NCBI RefSeq assembly: GCF_001547935.1
Contig: NZ_AP014635.1
Location: forward strand, 1,798,001-1,862,000
DNA length: 64,000 nucleotides
Reading direction: 5' to 3'
DNA from: Vibrio tritonius
GTDB lineage: Bacteria; Pseudomonadota; Gammaproteobacteria; Enterobacterales; Vibrionaceae
Part shown: piece after piece, positions 9,834 to 19,400 of the stretch
How the letters are laid out: each line of letters opens with the position of its first letter
Position numbering within the stretch: position 1 is the stretch's first letter
Program-made: the position numbers and the translations under genes
Notes under the pieces: model-generated
The model's database searches: none
The model's input: only the letters and a program-made list of their open reading frames with translations
What the model was told of the DNA's origin: nothing

Positions 9834-12800
9834 TCAGCCATTGATTTTCCCCTTAAACAATTTTTGTGCCGCAGAAGCCAGATCCTTCTGCTTAAAGGCA
9901 GATAACTTAATCAGTGCCATACGTGTTGCGAGTGCTTTTAATGTTGGATGGTCAAAAAGATCCGCGATCGTCAGTGGGATCGCAGTTTGGGTTTTCACGC
10001 GAGAAATCAGTTGAACCGCCAGTAAAGAGTGGCCGCCCAGTTCAAAGAAATGGTCATCACGCCCTACTTGTGGCGTCGCCAGCAACTCACACCAAATGGC
10101 GGCTAACTGCTGCTCTAACGCCCCTTTCGGTGCTTGATATTCATGGTGTGCCAACGCATTATCGTCTGGCTCAGGTAAGGCTTTGCGATCGACCTTGCCA
10201 TTCGCCGTCAGCGGCAACTGGCTAAGCTCAACAAAAGCACTTGGCACCATATAAGCAGGCAGATGCTGTTGCAGCGCCACTTTCAGTTGATTGCTGGTCA
10301 GCGCTTGGTGTGGCGTTTTGGTGAAATAGGCAATCAAACGTTTGTTGGCGGCGCTTTCACCTTGGGCAATCACAATCGCATCATCGATTTCAGGCAAGGC
10401 TTGCAGCGCTGCTTCAATCTCACCCAATTCAATACGATAGCCACGAATCTTGACCTGAAAATCGTTACGGCCAAGAAACTCTATCGTGCCATCAGCTAAG
10501 CGTCGGCCCAAATCGCCACTGCGATACATGCGCGCGCCCGGTTGTTGGCTAAATGGATTCAACAAGAAGCGTTGCTTAGTCAGCTCCGGCTGGCCTAAAT
10601 ATTCCAACGCTACCCCTTCACCCGCGATGACAATCTCACCCACACTACCCATTGGCACTGGATTTTGGTGCTCATCCAGCAGATACACTTGGGTATTGCC
10701 AATCGGTTTGCCTAGCGGAATTGAACGGTTTACATCGGTAACTTGCGTGATCTCATGAGTGAGCGCAAAGGTCGTTGTTTCTGTTGGACCGTATCCGTTA
10801 AGCAGGTGTTTTGGCGCATGTTGAGTCAGTACGTCGCGAATGGTGTGCGGATCAAGCACATCACCACCGACCATCAAATAGCGCAGTTGAGCAAACGCTT
10901 TGCCTAGAGCGCTGGCGTATTGATTAAACAGCCCAACGGTTAGCCACAAGACCGATACTCCTTGTTCGACCAAATGATCAGCCAGTGCATCAGGATTAAG
11001 CAGTCGCTCTTTACTGATCACCACAACCGCCGCCCCATTGAGCAGTGGTCCCCAAATCTCCATGGTGGTGGCATCAAATGCTGGGTTAGCAGCTAACGCG
11101 ACGCGGTCATGGCTACTGAATTCCAAATAACCATTGTTAAGCACCAAACGGCTAATGGCGCGGTGCGGCACAACCACCCCTTTCGGCTGCCCGGTCGAAC
11201 CTGAGGTGTACATGATATAGGCTGGCGCATCGCCACTGATGGCCGTTGCTACGTTGGCAAAATTGCCCGCACTTTGGGCACTCAGTTGACGACTGACCAC
11301 CAGATGATCGATGGCTAATTCAGCAGAAGGCAACGGCTGCGTTTTGTCGGCGGGTTGTTCTGCGACCAACAACAATCGTGCGCGGCTATCGCTCACGATA
11401 AACTGCTGACGATCCAATGGCGCATTGATGTCCATCGGCACATACACCGCGCCACATTTGACGATAGCCAGCTCGGCAATCACCAATTCAATCGAACGCT
11501 CCATACACACTGCCACGGTATCGCCAGAGTGGATACCACGTTGCAACAAGCGATGGGCCAGTTGGTTGGCAAGCACATTCAGGGTTTGATAGGTAAGACG
11601 CGTCTCCTCTTCCACCAGCGCAATCGCATCGGGATAACGATTCGCTACGTTTTCAAACCGCTGTGCAATGGAAATCGCGCGGCCAAACTCATGAGTGGTT
11701 TGATTGTATTGATAAAGCACCTGTTCGCGCTCAACACTATCCAACATCGGCAAAGCGGTGATTGGCGTATGCGGCGCGGCAAGCATACCTTGCAGCACGG
11801 TTTGCCAATAACCAATCAAACGTTCAATGCGCGCAGGGGCAAACAGTGCCGTGGCGTAGTTGAGCTGACCACGCAGTTCTCCTTGCTCTTCACTCACCAG
11901 CAGGCTCAAATCACACTGCGCGGTCGTGACGGGTTCATTGAGTACGTCCAGGGTTAGCCCTTTTAGCACAGCACTGGCTTGCGGCATATTTTGCAAGGCA
12001 AACATCACTTGGTAGATCGGGCTATGGGCTGGGTTACGCTCTGGAGCCACCGCTTCAACCATTCGCTCAAACGGCAAATCTTGATGCTCTTGCGCATTAA
12101 GTGCAGTGGCTTTAACTTGGGCAAGTAACTGCTGCGTGGTGATGGCGCTATCGATGGCCACACACATAGGCTGAGTGTTGACAAACATCCCTAGCAGCGC
12201 TTCGGTTTGCGCCGAGCTACGCCCAGCAATAGGCGTACCGATAATCACTTCATCTTGATGCGCCACGCGTGCCATGACCGTTGACCATGCCGACAACAGC
12301 ACCATGTACAAGGTGCAACCTTGCTCGCGGGCAAATTGGTTAAGACGTGCCGTCAGTGCTGCATCCAGTACCACTGGGCGACTCGCGCCAGCAAAATCTT
12401 GTTTTTCTGGACGCGGATGATCGGTTGGCAGATCAAGATAGTGCGGATAGGCAGCGAGCTGTTTTACCCAATAGGCTTGCTGCTGCGCTAACGTCTCTTG
12501 CATGGCATCGCTGTGCTGCCATGCGGCAAAATCGCCATAGTTAATCGTCAGTTCTGGTAGGTTAGCCGTCTGATGCTGCACATGCGCTGCATATAAGGCA
12601 CTCAATTCCGCAATGAAGTTCGCCATTGACCAACCATCGGCGATGATGTGATGCATCGCAATACGCAGTTCGTGGTGTGTCGCATCTAGAGCGCACAGCT
12701 GCGCGGCCACCAAATGTCCGGTGGCCAAATCAAAACGAGGGGCAAACTCAGCGCGGCCCTGAGTGATGATCAGCGGGAACGTTTGACGCTGCGTGTCCAC

Positions 12801-15800
12801 TTCTTGATACGCCACACCGGAAACTGAGCTAAAGCGTGTACGCAAACTATCATGACGCAGGTAAAGGGCATTTAATGCCGCTTCGAGCGCAGCAATATCA
12901 AGCTGACCCTTAATAGCGACGCCGCTTTTAATCACATAGGCGGCACTAATGGTGGCATCCATTTCACACAAGAACCAAATGCGTTGCTGAGCCAGTGACA
13001 ATGGCGCACGGCTCTGATCAGCGCGCGGCGTGATCACTTCGCTGCCACCAGCTTGTGTCCGTGTTGTTGATTCAGTCACATCCAACTGCAGAGCAGTAAC
13101 CAAATCACTGAGGACCGGATGTTCGAACAAGGCGCTAAGACCAATCTCTAATCCGTGCAAGCTACGTGCACGGTGCGTCATTTGCACTGCCAGCAGTGAA
13201 TGACCGCCAAGTTCAAAGAAGTTATCGCTGCGCCCGACTTGGGCCACGTGCAATAGCTCACTCCACAGATCCGCCAGTGCTTGTTCCGCTTTGCCCTGTG
13301 GTGCTTGATACGCATGACGCACCAGCCCACCTTCGCTAGGCTCAGGCAAGGCGCGGCGATCCAGTTTGCCATTGCTGGTCAGCGGTAAACGCTCTAATGC
13401 CATCCAAGCTGCTGGCACCATGTAATTCGGTACTACGCTGGCAACGTGATCGCGCAGCGCTTCAATCTCAATATCATCACCAACAAAATAGGCCACCAAA
13501 CGCTGGTCACCATTGGCGGTTTTTTGCGCCACGACTGCCGCATCGCGAATGTCACCAAAGCCACGAACACAGGCTTCAATTTCGCCCAACTCGATCCGAA
13601 AACCGCGGATTTTTACTTGATCGTCGTTACGGCCAAGATACTCAATCGAACCATCGGCTAACCAACGCCCTAAGTCACCGGATTTGTACATGCGGGTAAG
13701 GCCATCGTTCACAAACGGATCAAGCAGAAAACGTTCTGCTGTTAACTCAGCGCGATTAAGATAACCGCGCGCCACCCCAGCGCCACTCACATACAACTCA
13801 CCGGTTACCCCAACAGGTACAGGCTGTTGATGCTCATCCAATAGGTACAAACGCAGATCTTTTAGGCCGCGTCCGATGGGGCTTGCGCCAGTGCGCTGAA
13901 CATCGTCGGCTGAAAGCGGATAGTACGTGGTATGCACCGTAGTTTCGGTAATGCCGTACATATTGACCAGTTGCGTTGCCCCATTATCAGAGCGAGCATA
14001 CCAAGGGGCTAAGGCAGAAAGCTCCAAGGCTTCCCCACCAAAAATTACGTAACGCAGCGCATGCTGTGCATCGCTTGGGGCAAACTGCTGCTGTGCGCTA
14101 ATCAGTTGACGAAACGCACTTGGCGTTTGGTTCAGCACGGTCACTTTTTCGGCACACAACAGTTGATAGAAGGCTTCAGGTGCTCGGGAAATGAGATGCG
14201 GTACCACCACCAAACGACCACCAAACAGCAGCGCGCCCCAAATTTCCCACACCGAGAAATCAAACGCATAAGAGTGAAACAGCGTCCACACATCGTGCTC
14301 GTTAAATTGATAATCCGCTTGGGTTGCTTCCATCAAGCGCAGCACATTGTGATGTTCAACCATCACGCCCTTCGGTTTACCCGTTGAGCCGGATGTGTAG
14401 ATGATGTACGCCATGTGCTCAGTCGTCAGCCCCATCGCCTCTGCATCGACGTTAGCTTGAGATTCTTGTTGCCATTGCGGCTTATCAAGCAGAGCTAAAG
14501 TAGCGTCTTTTGGCAGTTCGCCAAGTTTGTCGATGAGTGCTGTGGTTGTGATCACCACCTGCGGCGCGGAATCTTGCAATGAGTAGTCCAAACGCTCTTT
14601 GGGATAGTTCGGATCAAGCGGGACGTATGCGCCACCGGCTTTCAATGTGGCTAGAATCGCGACCAGTAATTGCTCACTGCGATCGAGGGCAATCGCCACG
14701 CGGCTATCTGGACGAACACCCTGTTTTTGTAACCAGTGCGCCAGTTGGTTAGCACTGGCATTAAGCTGCCCATAGCTCAAATGAGACTCACCAAAACTGA
14801 CTGCAATACGTTGTCCATAGCGAGCTACGCACTGCTCAAAACGCTGATGAATCAGTTGGTTAACCGGTAGAATCTGCTGATTTTGGTTGAACGTTTGCGT
14901 TACCAATTCTCGTTCACTGGCGCTGAGCCAATTAACCGCATCGACCGCTTGTTGGTCATTTGCCATCCATTCATTCAGCAGTTGACGCCAACACGCCAGA
15001 TAACGCGCCATGGTGTCTGGGCGAAATAGCGCAGCAGCAAAACGTAAATCCCCTTCGATGCAGCCGTTATTCCAACCAAGAGAGAGAGAAAGGTCAAACT
15101 GAGCCTGAGTCTGCTCGCCATGAATATCAAACACCTTGGTGCGTAGATCACCCAATTGCAATTGCGCTGAGTTGGCATCATGCCAAGCGAACATCACTTG
15201 AAACAGGGGGGGGTAAGCCAGTGAGCGGTTCGGTTTTAGCTGCTCAACCACCTGATCAAATGGCAAATCTTGATTGGCCTGTGCTGCGATATTGCGTGCT
15301 TTCACTTGCGCCAAATAGTCACTAACGCTTTGTCCCTGCGGATGGGCAATGCGCAGCGCTAACGTGTTGGCGAAAAAGCCAATTAAGCCTTCCGTTTCGC
15401 GGCGCGAACGGTTAGCAATCGGCGAGCCAATCACCACCTCTTCTTGCCCAGACAAACGCGACAACAGGGATGCCCAAGCTGCCAGCATAACCATGTAATC
15501 GGTCATGCCGTGGCGCTGGCTAAACTGATGCAGTTGCGCGGAAAACTCAGCATCAAACACCACTGGCAAACGACCACCTTGGTAGCTCTGTTTTTCTGGA
15601 CGAGGAAAATCGGTCGCAAGCAACAGTTGCTCTGGCGCCTCCGTTAAGGTGTCACGCCAAAATTCACTCTGTTTCTGTGCTGCCGCACTTTGTAACCATT
15701 CACGTTGCCATACCGCATAGTCCGCGTACTGACACGCCAGTTCCGGTAAGGCTTGGTGGTCGGTGTTGCTTGTCGCTGCTTGCGCATAGAGAGCGCTCAA

Positions 15801-16373
15801 CTCTTGAAAGACAATGCCCAACGACCAACCATCGGCAATCGCGTGGTGCATGCACAAAAACAGCACAGGGTCGCCAGTCGGTGTGGATAACAAGGCGGCG
15901 CGAATCAAACGCCCATGCTGTAAATCAAACGGTTGCTGTTCGAGGCGGGCAATCTCATCTAATAGCGCTTGCTCATCCGCGCAATAGAGCCGCTCAAACG
16001 GCATACCACTGTCGCTTGGCAAAATATGCTGAACCGGCGCTTCACCCTGTTCAGGGAATTGGGTGCGCAGCACTTCGTGGCGCGCGACCAGTTGGTTCAG
16101 CGCTTGGCTGAACGCCGCTTCGTTAAGTGCGCCTTGCACAGTAACTGCGCCACTGATGTGGTAAGCCGACGAAGCGGCTGGGTTCAGTTTTTCAATAAAC
16201 CACAATCGCTGCTGTGAGAATGAGAGCGGTAACGCTTGCTCGCGACTGACGGCAGTAATGGTTTGTCCTAAGGTGCTTTGGTCGGTTGAGGATGGCGTTT
16301 TTTTACCAGCGACAGCGCGTTTTTGCATCATCTGCATCAACGCGGCTAGTTTCTTATCTTGAGGAGTATTCAT
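9834..16373 (-). CDS. Nonribosomal peptide synthetase, middle two-module subunit
   Basis: The protein has 2,179 residues. Domains: C (45-472, HHAIADG near 15,840), A (509-1025), PCP (about 1059), C (1124-1542, HHIIADG near 12,645), A (1565-2089), PCP (about 2114), then a short basic tail (KLFKGKING). The first A domain gives DFWNIGMVH, the standard Thr code. The second gives DAMWMGGTF, close to the Val code DAFWIGGTF but with two changes, so it is probably Val or another branched or hydrophobic residue. Both C domains look like ordinary LCL types; no epimerase or TE is present. The N-terminus is rich in Lys/Arg (residues 7-25), opposite in charge to the acidic tail of the upstream subunit. 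Start ATG 16373 has no good Shine-Dalgarno sequence; a stem-loop fills the 35-bp gap before it. The stop is one base before the next gene's ATG, so those two are probably translationally coupled. Confidence 0.95.
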   Translation of the reverse strand: MNTPQDKKLAALMQMMQKRAVAGKKTPSSTDQSTLGQTITAVSREQALPLSFSQQRLWFIEKLNPAASSAYHISGAVTVQGALNEAAFSQALNQLVARHEVLRTQFPEQGEAPVQHILPSDSGMPFERLYCADEQALLDEIARLEQQPFDLQHGRLIRAALLSTPTGDPVLFLCMHHAIADGWSLGIVFQELSALYAQAATSNTDHQALPELACQYADYAVWQREWLQSAAAQKQSEFWRDTLTEAPEQLLLATDFPRPEKQSYQGGRLPVVFDAEFSAQLHQFSQRHGMTDYMVMLAAWASLLSRLSGQEEVVIGSPIANRSRRETEGLIGFFANTLALRIAHPQGQSVSDYLAQVKARNIAAQANQDLPFDQVVEQLKPNRSLAYPPLFQVMFAWHDANSAQLQLGDLRTKVFDIHGEQTQAQFDLSLSLGWNNGCIEGDLRFAAALFRPDTMARYLACWRQLLNEWMANDQQAVDAVNWLSASERELVTQTFNQNQQILPVNQLIHQRFEQCVARYGQRIAVSFGESHLSYGQLNASANQLAHWLQKQGVRPDSRVAIALDRSEQLLVAILATLKAGGAYVPLDPNYPKERLDYSLQDSAPQVVITTTALIDKLGELPKDATLALLDKPQWQQESQANVDAEAMGLTTEHMAYIIYTSGSTGKPKGVMVEHHNVLRLMEATQADYQFNEHDVWTLFHSYAFDFSVWEIWGALLFGGRLVVVPHLISRAPEAFYQLLCAEKVTVLNQTPSAFRQLISAQQQFAPSDAQHALRYVIFGGEALELSALAPWYARSDNGATQLVNMYGITETTVHTTYYPLSADDVQRTGASPIGRGLKDLRLYLLDEHQQPVPVGVTGELYVSGAGVARGYLNRAELTAERFLLDPFVNDGLTRMYKSGDLGRWLADGSIEYLGRNDDQVKIRGFRIELGEIEACVRGFGDIRDAAVVAQKTANGDQRLVAYFVGDDIEIEALRDHVASVVPNYMVPAAWMALERLPLTSNGKLDRRALPEPSEGGLVRHAYQAPQGKAEQALADLWSELLHVAQVGRSDNFFELGGHSLLAVQMTHRARSLHGLEIGLSALFEHPVLSDLVTALQLDVTESTTRTQAGGSEVITPRADQSRAPLSLAQQRIWFLCEMDATISAAYVIKSGVAIKGQLDIAALEAALNALYLRHDSLRTRFSSVSGVAYQEVDTQRQTFPLIITQGRAEFAPRFDLATGHLVAAQLCALDATHHELRIAMHHIIADGWSMANFIAELSALYAAHVQHQTANLPELTINYGDFAAWQHSDAMQETLAQQQAYWVKQLAAYPHYLDLPTDHPRPEKQDFAGASRPVVLDAALTARLNQFAREQGCTLYMVLLSAWSTVMARVAHQDEVIIGTPIAGRSSAQTEALLGMFVNTQPMCVAIDSAITTQQLLAQVKATALNAQEHQDLPFERMVEAVAPERNPAHSPIYQVMFALQNMPQASAVLKGLTLDVLNEPVTTAQCDLSLLVSEEQGELRGQLNYATALFAPARIERLIGYWQTVLQGMLAAPHTPITALPMLDSVEREQVLYQYNQTTHEFGRAISIAQRFENVANRYPDAIALVEEETRLTYQTLNVLANQLAHRLLQRGIHSGDTVAVCMERSIELVIAELAIVKCGAVYVPMDINAPLDRQQFIVSDSRARLLLVAEQPADKTQPLPSAELAIDHLVVSRQLSAQSAGNFANVATAISGDAPAYIMYTSGSTGQPKGVVVPHRAISRLVLNNGYLEFSSHDRVALAANPAFDATTMEIWGPLLNGAAVVVISKERLLNPDALADHLVEQGVSVLWLTVGLFNQYASALGKAFAQLRYLMVGGDVLDPHTIRDVLTQHAPKHLLNGYGPTETTTFALTHEITQVTDVNRSIPLGKPIGNTQVYLLDEHQNPVPMGSVGEIVIAGEGVALEYLGQPELTKQRFLLNPFSQQPGARMYRSGDLGRRLADGTIEFLGRNDFQVKIRGYRIELGEIEAALQALPEIDDAIVIAQGESAANKRLIAYFTKTPHQALTSNQLKVALQQHLPAYMVPSAFVELSQLPLTANGKVDRKALPEPDDNALAHHEYQAPKGALEQQLAAIWCELLATPQVGRDDHFFELGGHSLLAVQLISRVKTQTAIPLTIADLFDHPTLKALATRMALIKLSAFKQKDLASAAQKLFKGKING

Positions 16374-16384
16374 ATTTGTTATTC

Positions 16385-16402
16385 AGGGGGCTTGCGCCCC
16401 CT
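16385..16402 (-). promoter_or_regulatory. GC-rich stem-loop in the gap between two NRPS genes
   Basis: Arms agggggc (16385-16391) and gccccct (16396-16402) enclose a 4-base loop. It sits between the stop of the four-module gene and the start of the two-module gene, with no T-run after it on the transcribed strand. It may protect mRNA ends or tune translation. It is not a convincing terminator. Confidence 0.5.
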
Positions 16403-16408
16403 TTATCC

Positions 16409-19400
16409 CTATTCGTTATCGGCTAACTGAGCTAACACAAGGTCAAGTTCGGATTCGTCATAGCCAGCAGCACGTGCCATGGCTTTGAGTTCTTCCATGT
16501 CGATATCGGCCATGCTTTGCTGCAAAAGATGCTGCGCCAAAGTGCTTAATTCTGGCATCGCAAACAGGTCGCTAATGGCGAGTTCGATTTGGAATGCATC
16601 GCGGATGCGGGTAATCAATTTCACGGCGAGCAGTGAATGGCCGCCCAATTCAAAGAAGTTGTCGCTGCGACCAACGCGTGCCACGCCAAGCAGTTCTTGC
16701 CATAACTCGGCTAGCTGCTCTTCCACTTCCCCTTGCGGAGCTTGGTAATCTTGCGTAACAAACGCCTCTGGCTCGGGCTGCGGCAGGGCTTTGCGATCGA
16801 TTTTACCGTTCGCTGTGAGTGGTAAACGGCTCAATACCACATAGGCGACAGGCACCATGTATTGTGGCAATTGCGCCGCCAATTCCATCCGTAAATCGCT
16901 CGGTTTAACCGTGCCAACCACATAAGCAACCAAGCGTTTATCCCCCGCTTTGGTGCTTTGTGCCACAACCACCGATTCCACCACGCCGGCACAGCGTTTT
17001 AACGCCACTTCAATCTCACCCAGTTCAATGCGGAAACCGCGGATCTTGATTTGATCGTCGTTACGTCCTTGATATTCCAAGGTGCCATCGGGCAACCAGC
17101 GGGCTAAATCGCCTGTGCGATACATTCGCGCGCCACTATGAGCACTGAATGGATCCGCCATAAATCGGTCTTGGGTGAGATCTGGACGATTGAGATAACC
17201 GCGCGCGACACCTAATCCGCCGATGTAAAGTTCACCGGTCACGCCGCGTGGCACCAATTGTCCATGCGCATCAAGAAGATAGATTTGTGTATTGGTGATT
17301 CCGCGACCAATGTGCAGCTCGTTACCGCTAATCACACCCGATGTGGCAACCACGGTGGTTTCCGTTGGACCGTAGTTATTCACCAGCTGATAAGGCGCGT
17401 TGGCATGAGGTCGACGAGTCAGCTTATCGCCCCCGACCAGTAAGGTTTTGAGCGTATTAGGATGCACACCGCGGGCAAAGGAAAGCTCTGCCACTGGGGT
17501 CGACAAAAAGCCCACTTTAATTGGCTGCTCAGCCCACCATGCCAATAGCTGCTCAGGATCGCGACTAATGGCAAGGCTTGGCAAGGTCAAATAAGCGCCC
17601 GCACATAGCGGTGGCCAGATTTCCCATACGGCAGCATCAAAGCCCAGCCCTGCCACACTGGAGACACAATCACCCGCGCCAATATTGAACGCATGGTTGT
17701 GCCATTCAATTAGGTTAACTAAGTTGCGATGTTCGACCATCACCCCTTTCGGTTGCCCAGTCGATCCTGAGGTGTAGATGATGTACGCCAATTGCTCGCT
17801 GCTATAGGTACTGGTTGGCAAGTTATCGGCAATGCAGTCGGCCCACAGATGACGCCCTTGCAACACATTCACTTCCCGCACGCAAGGAACCGTTTCACCC
17901 CACACGGGCACCATGTCGACCGTGCCATCGGTGAGCAACAATTCAGGTTGGCTATCGCGTAACAAAAACTGTAAACGCTCGGCTGGATAAGTAGGATCAA
18001 GGGGCACATAGCCAGCACCCGCTTTAAGGACTGCTAGCATCGCCACAATCAGGGTTGGCGTACGGTCAAAACAGAGTGCAACGCGACTTTCGATCGTGAT
18101 GCCTTGCTGTTGCATCCAATGGGCTAACTGGTTTGCCTGAGCATTAAGTTCGGCGTAGGTCATGCTGCGCTCGGCGCTGGAGAGCGCAATGGCATTAGGA
18201 TGACGCGCGGCTTGACGCTCAATCAATTGATGAACACAAGAGACTTGATCGACCACTTGCTGCGTCTGATTTAAGCCATTGACCAATTGAGCATATTCGT
18301 CATTAGGCAACACGCACAGTTGCTCAACCGGGCGCTCTACCCCAGAAATCAGCTGTGACACCATCTGTTGCAAAGTCGCCAACATCATAGCGCCAAGACG
18401 CTCGCTACTGATGCGCTCATCCATTTGCAAATCCAGGGAGAAATCGATGCCTTGATGATCGTTGACCGAAATCGTCGCTGGATAGTTGGTATGCTCTGCG
18501 CTGTAGAGAATATCCATCTTACCTGTGCTTGCGCTGCTCAGTTGAGCGCTACCACCGTCATAGCGATAGTTAAGCAAGCTGCTAAAGAGTGGCGTAGAAC
18601 CCGCAAGACCGCTGCACTGCTGAGCGAGCGCTAGCGATGCGTGTTCGTAATCCAACAAGTTCGCCAGTGCTTGATGAGTACATTGCAGCGCTTGCTGCAG
18701 TGACACCTGCGCCAAATTAAGTTTGAGCGGCAAGGTATTAAGGAACATCCCCAACACGCGATCGGCCCCTTCACCGGCCGACATGCGGCCAAACAGCACG
18801 GTGCCAAACACCACATTGTCGCGACCAGCCACAGCATCATCGCTCACACTGGCGGTGCTGCTACCCGACACAGCGCGTAGCACGAGGCCCCAAGCTAAAT
18901 GGAATACACTGGCTGCGCTCACACCTTGGCGTTTTGCCACTGCGCGCAGCTGCTCGCTCAAATGTCTTTCGAGTTCAACATGCTGCACATTCACTTCGTA
19001 GTCGTCGCTGCGCTCAATCACACCAAATGGCGCGCAAGGTTCATCGAGCTCTGCAAACTGTTCAGTAAAGAAGCGCTTATGCCCTTCACTGTTAGCATTG
19101 AGACGACTGGTCGCAACAAAATTACGAAACGGCAGTGGCTTAGGAAGCGACGCTTGTTTGCCATCAATGTGAGCAAACACCTCTTCTACAAGCAGTTCCA
19201 TCGTAGTGTGGTCGCTATTGAGGTGGTGGTTAACCAAGCACAATAGCCAACGTTGCTGCGCAACATCTTCGGTTTGATACGCCGCCATCAGCGGTGCACG
19301 GGTCACGTCCATCTGGGCGTATTCGCCATTGGCGCGATCAATTAATTCTGCCAACACATCTTGACTGTGGATCTGTAGCGTTACCGCGGCCAAAGGTGCA

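Noticed and set aside
9914..10225. Plus-strand frames within the NRPS region (many of 60-200 codons)
   Set aside because: All run antisense to NRPS coding sequence, repeat at equivalent positions of each module and have no ribosome sites; they are shadows.
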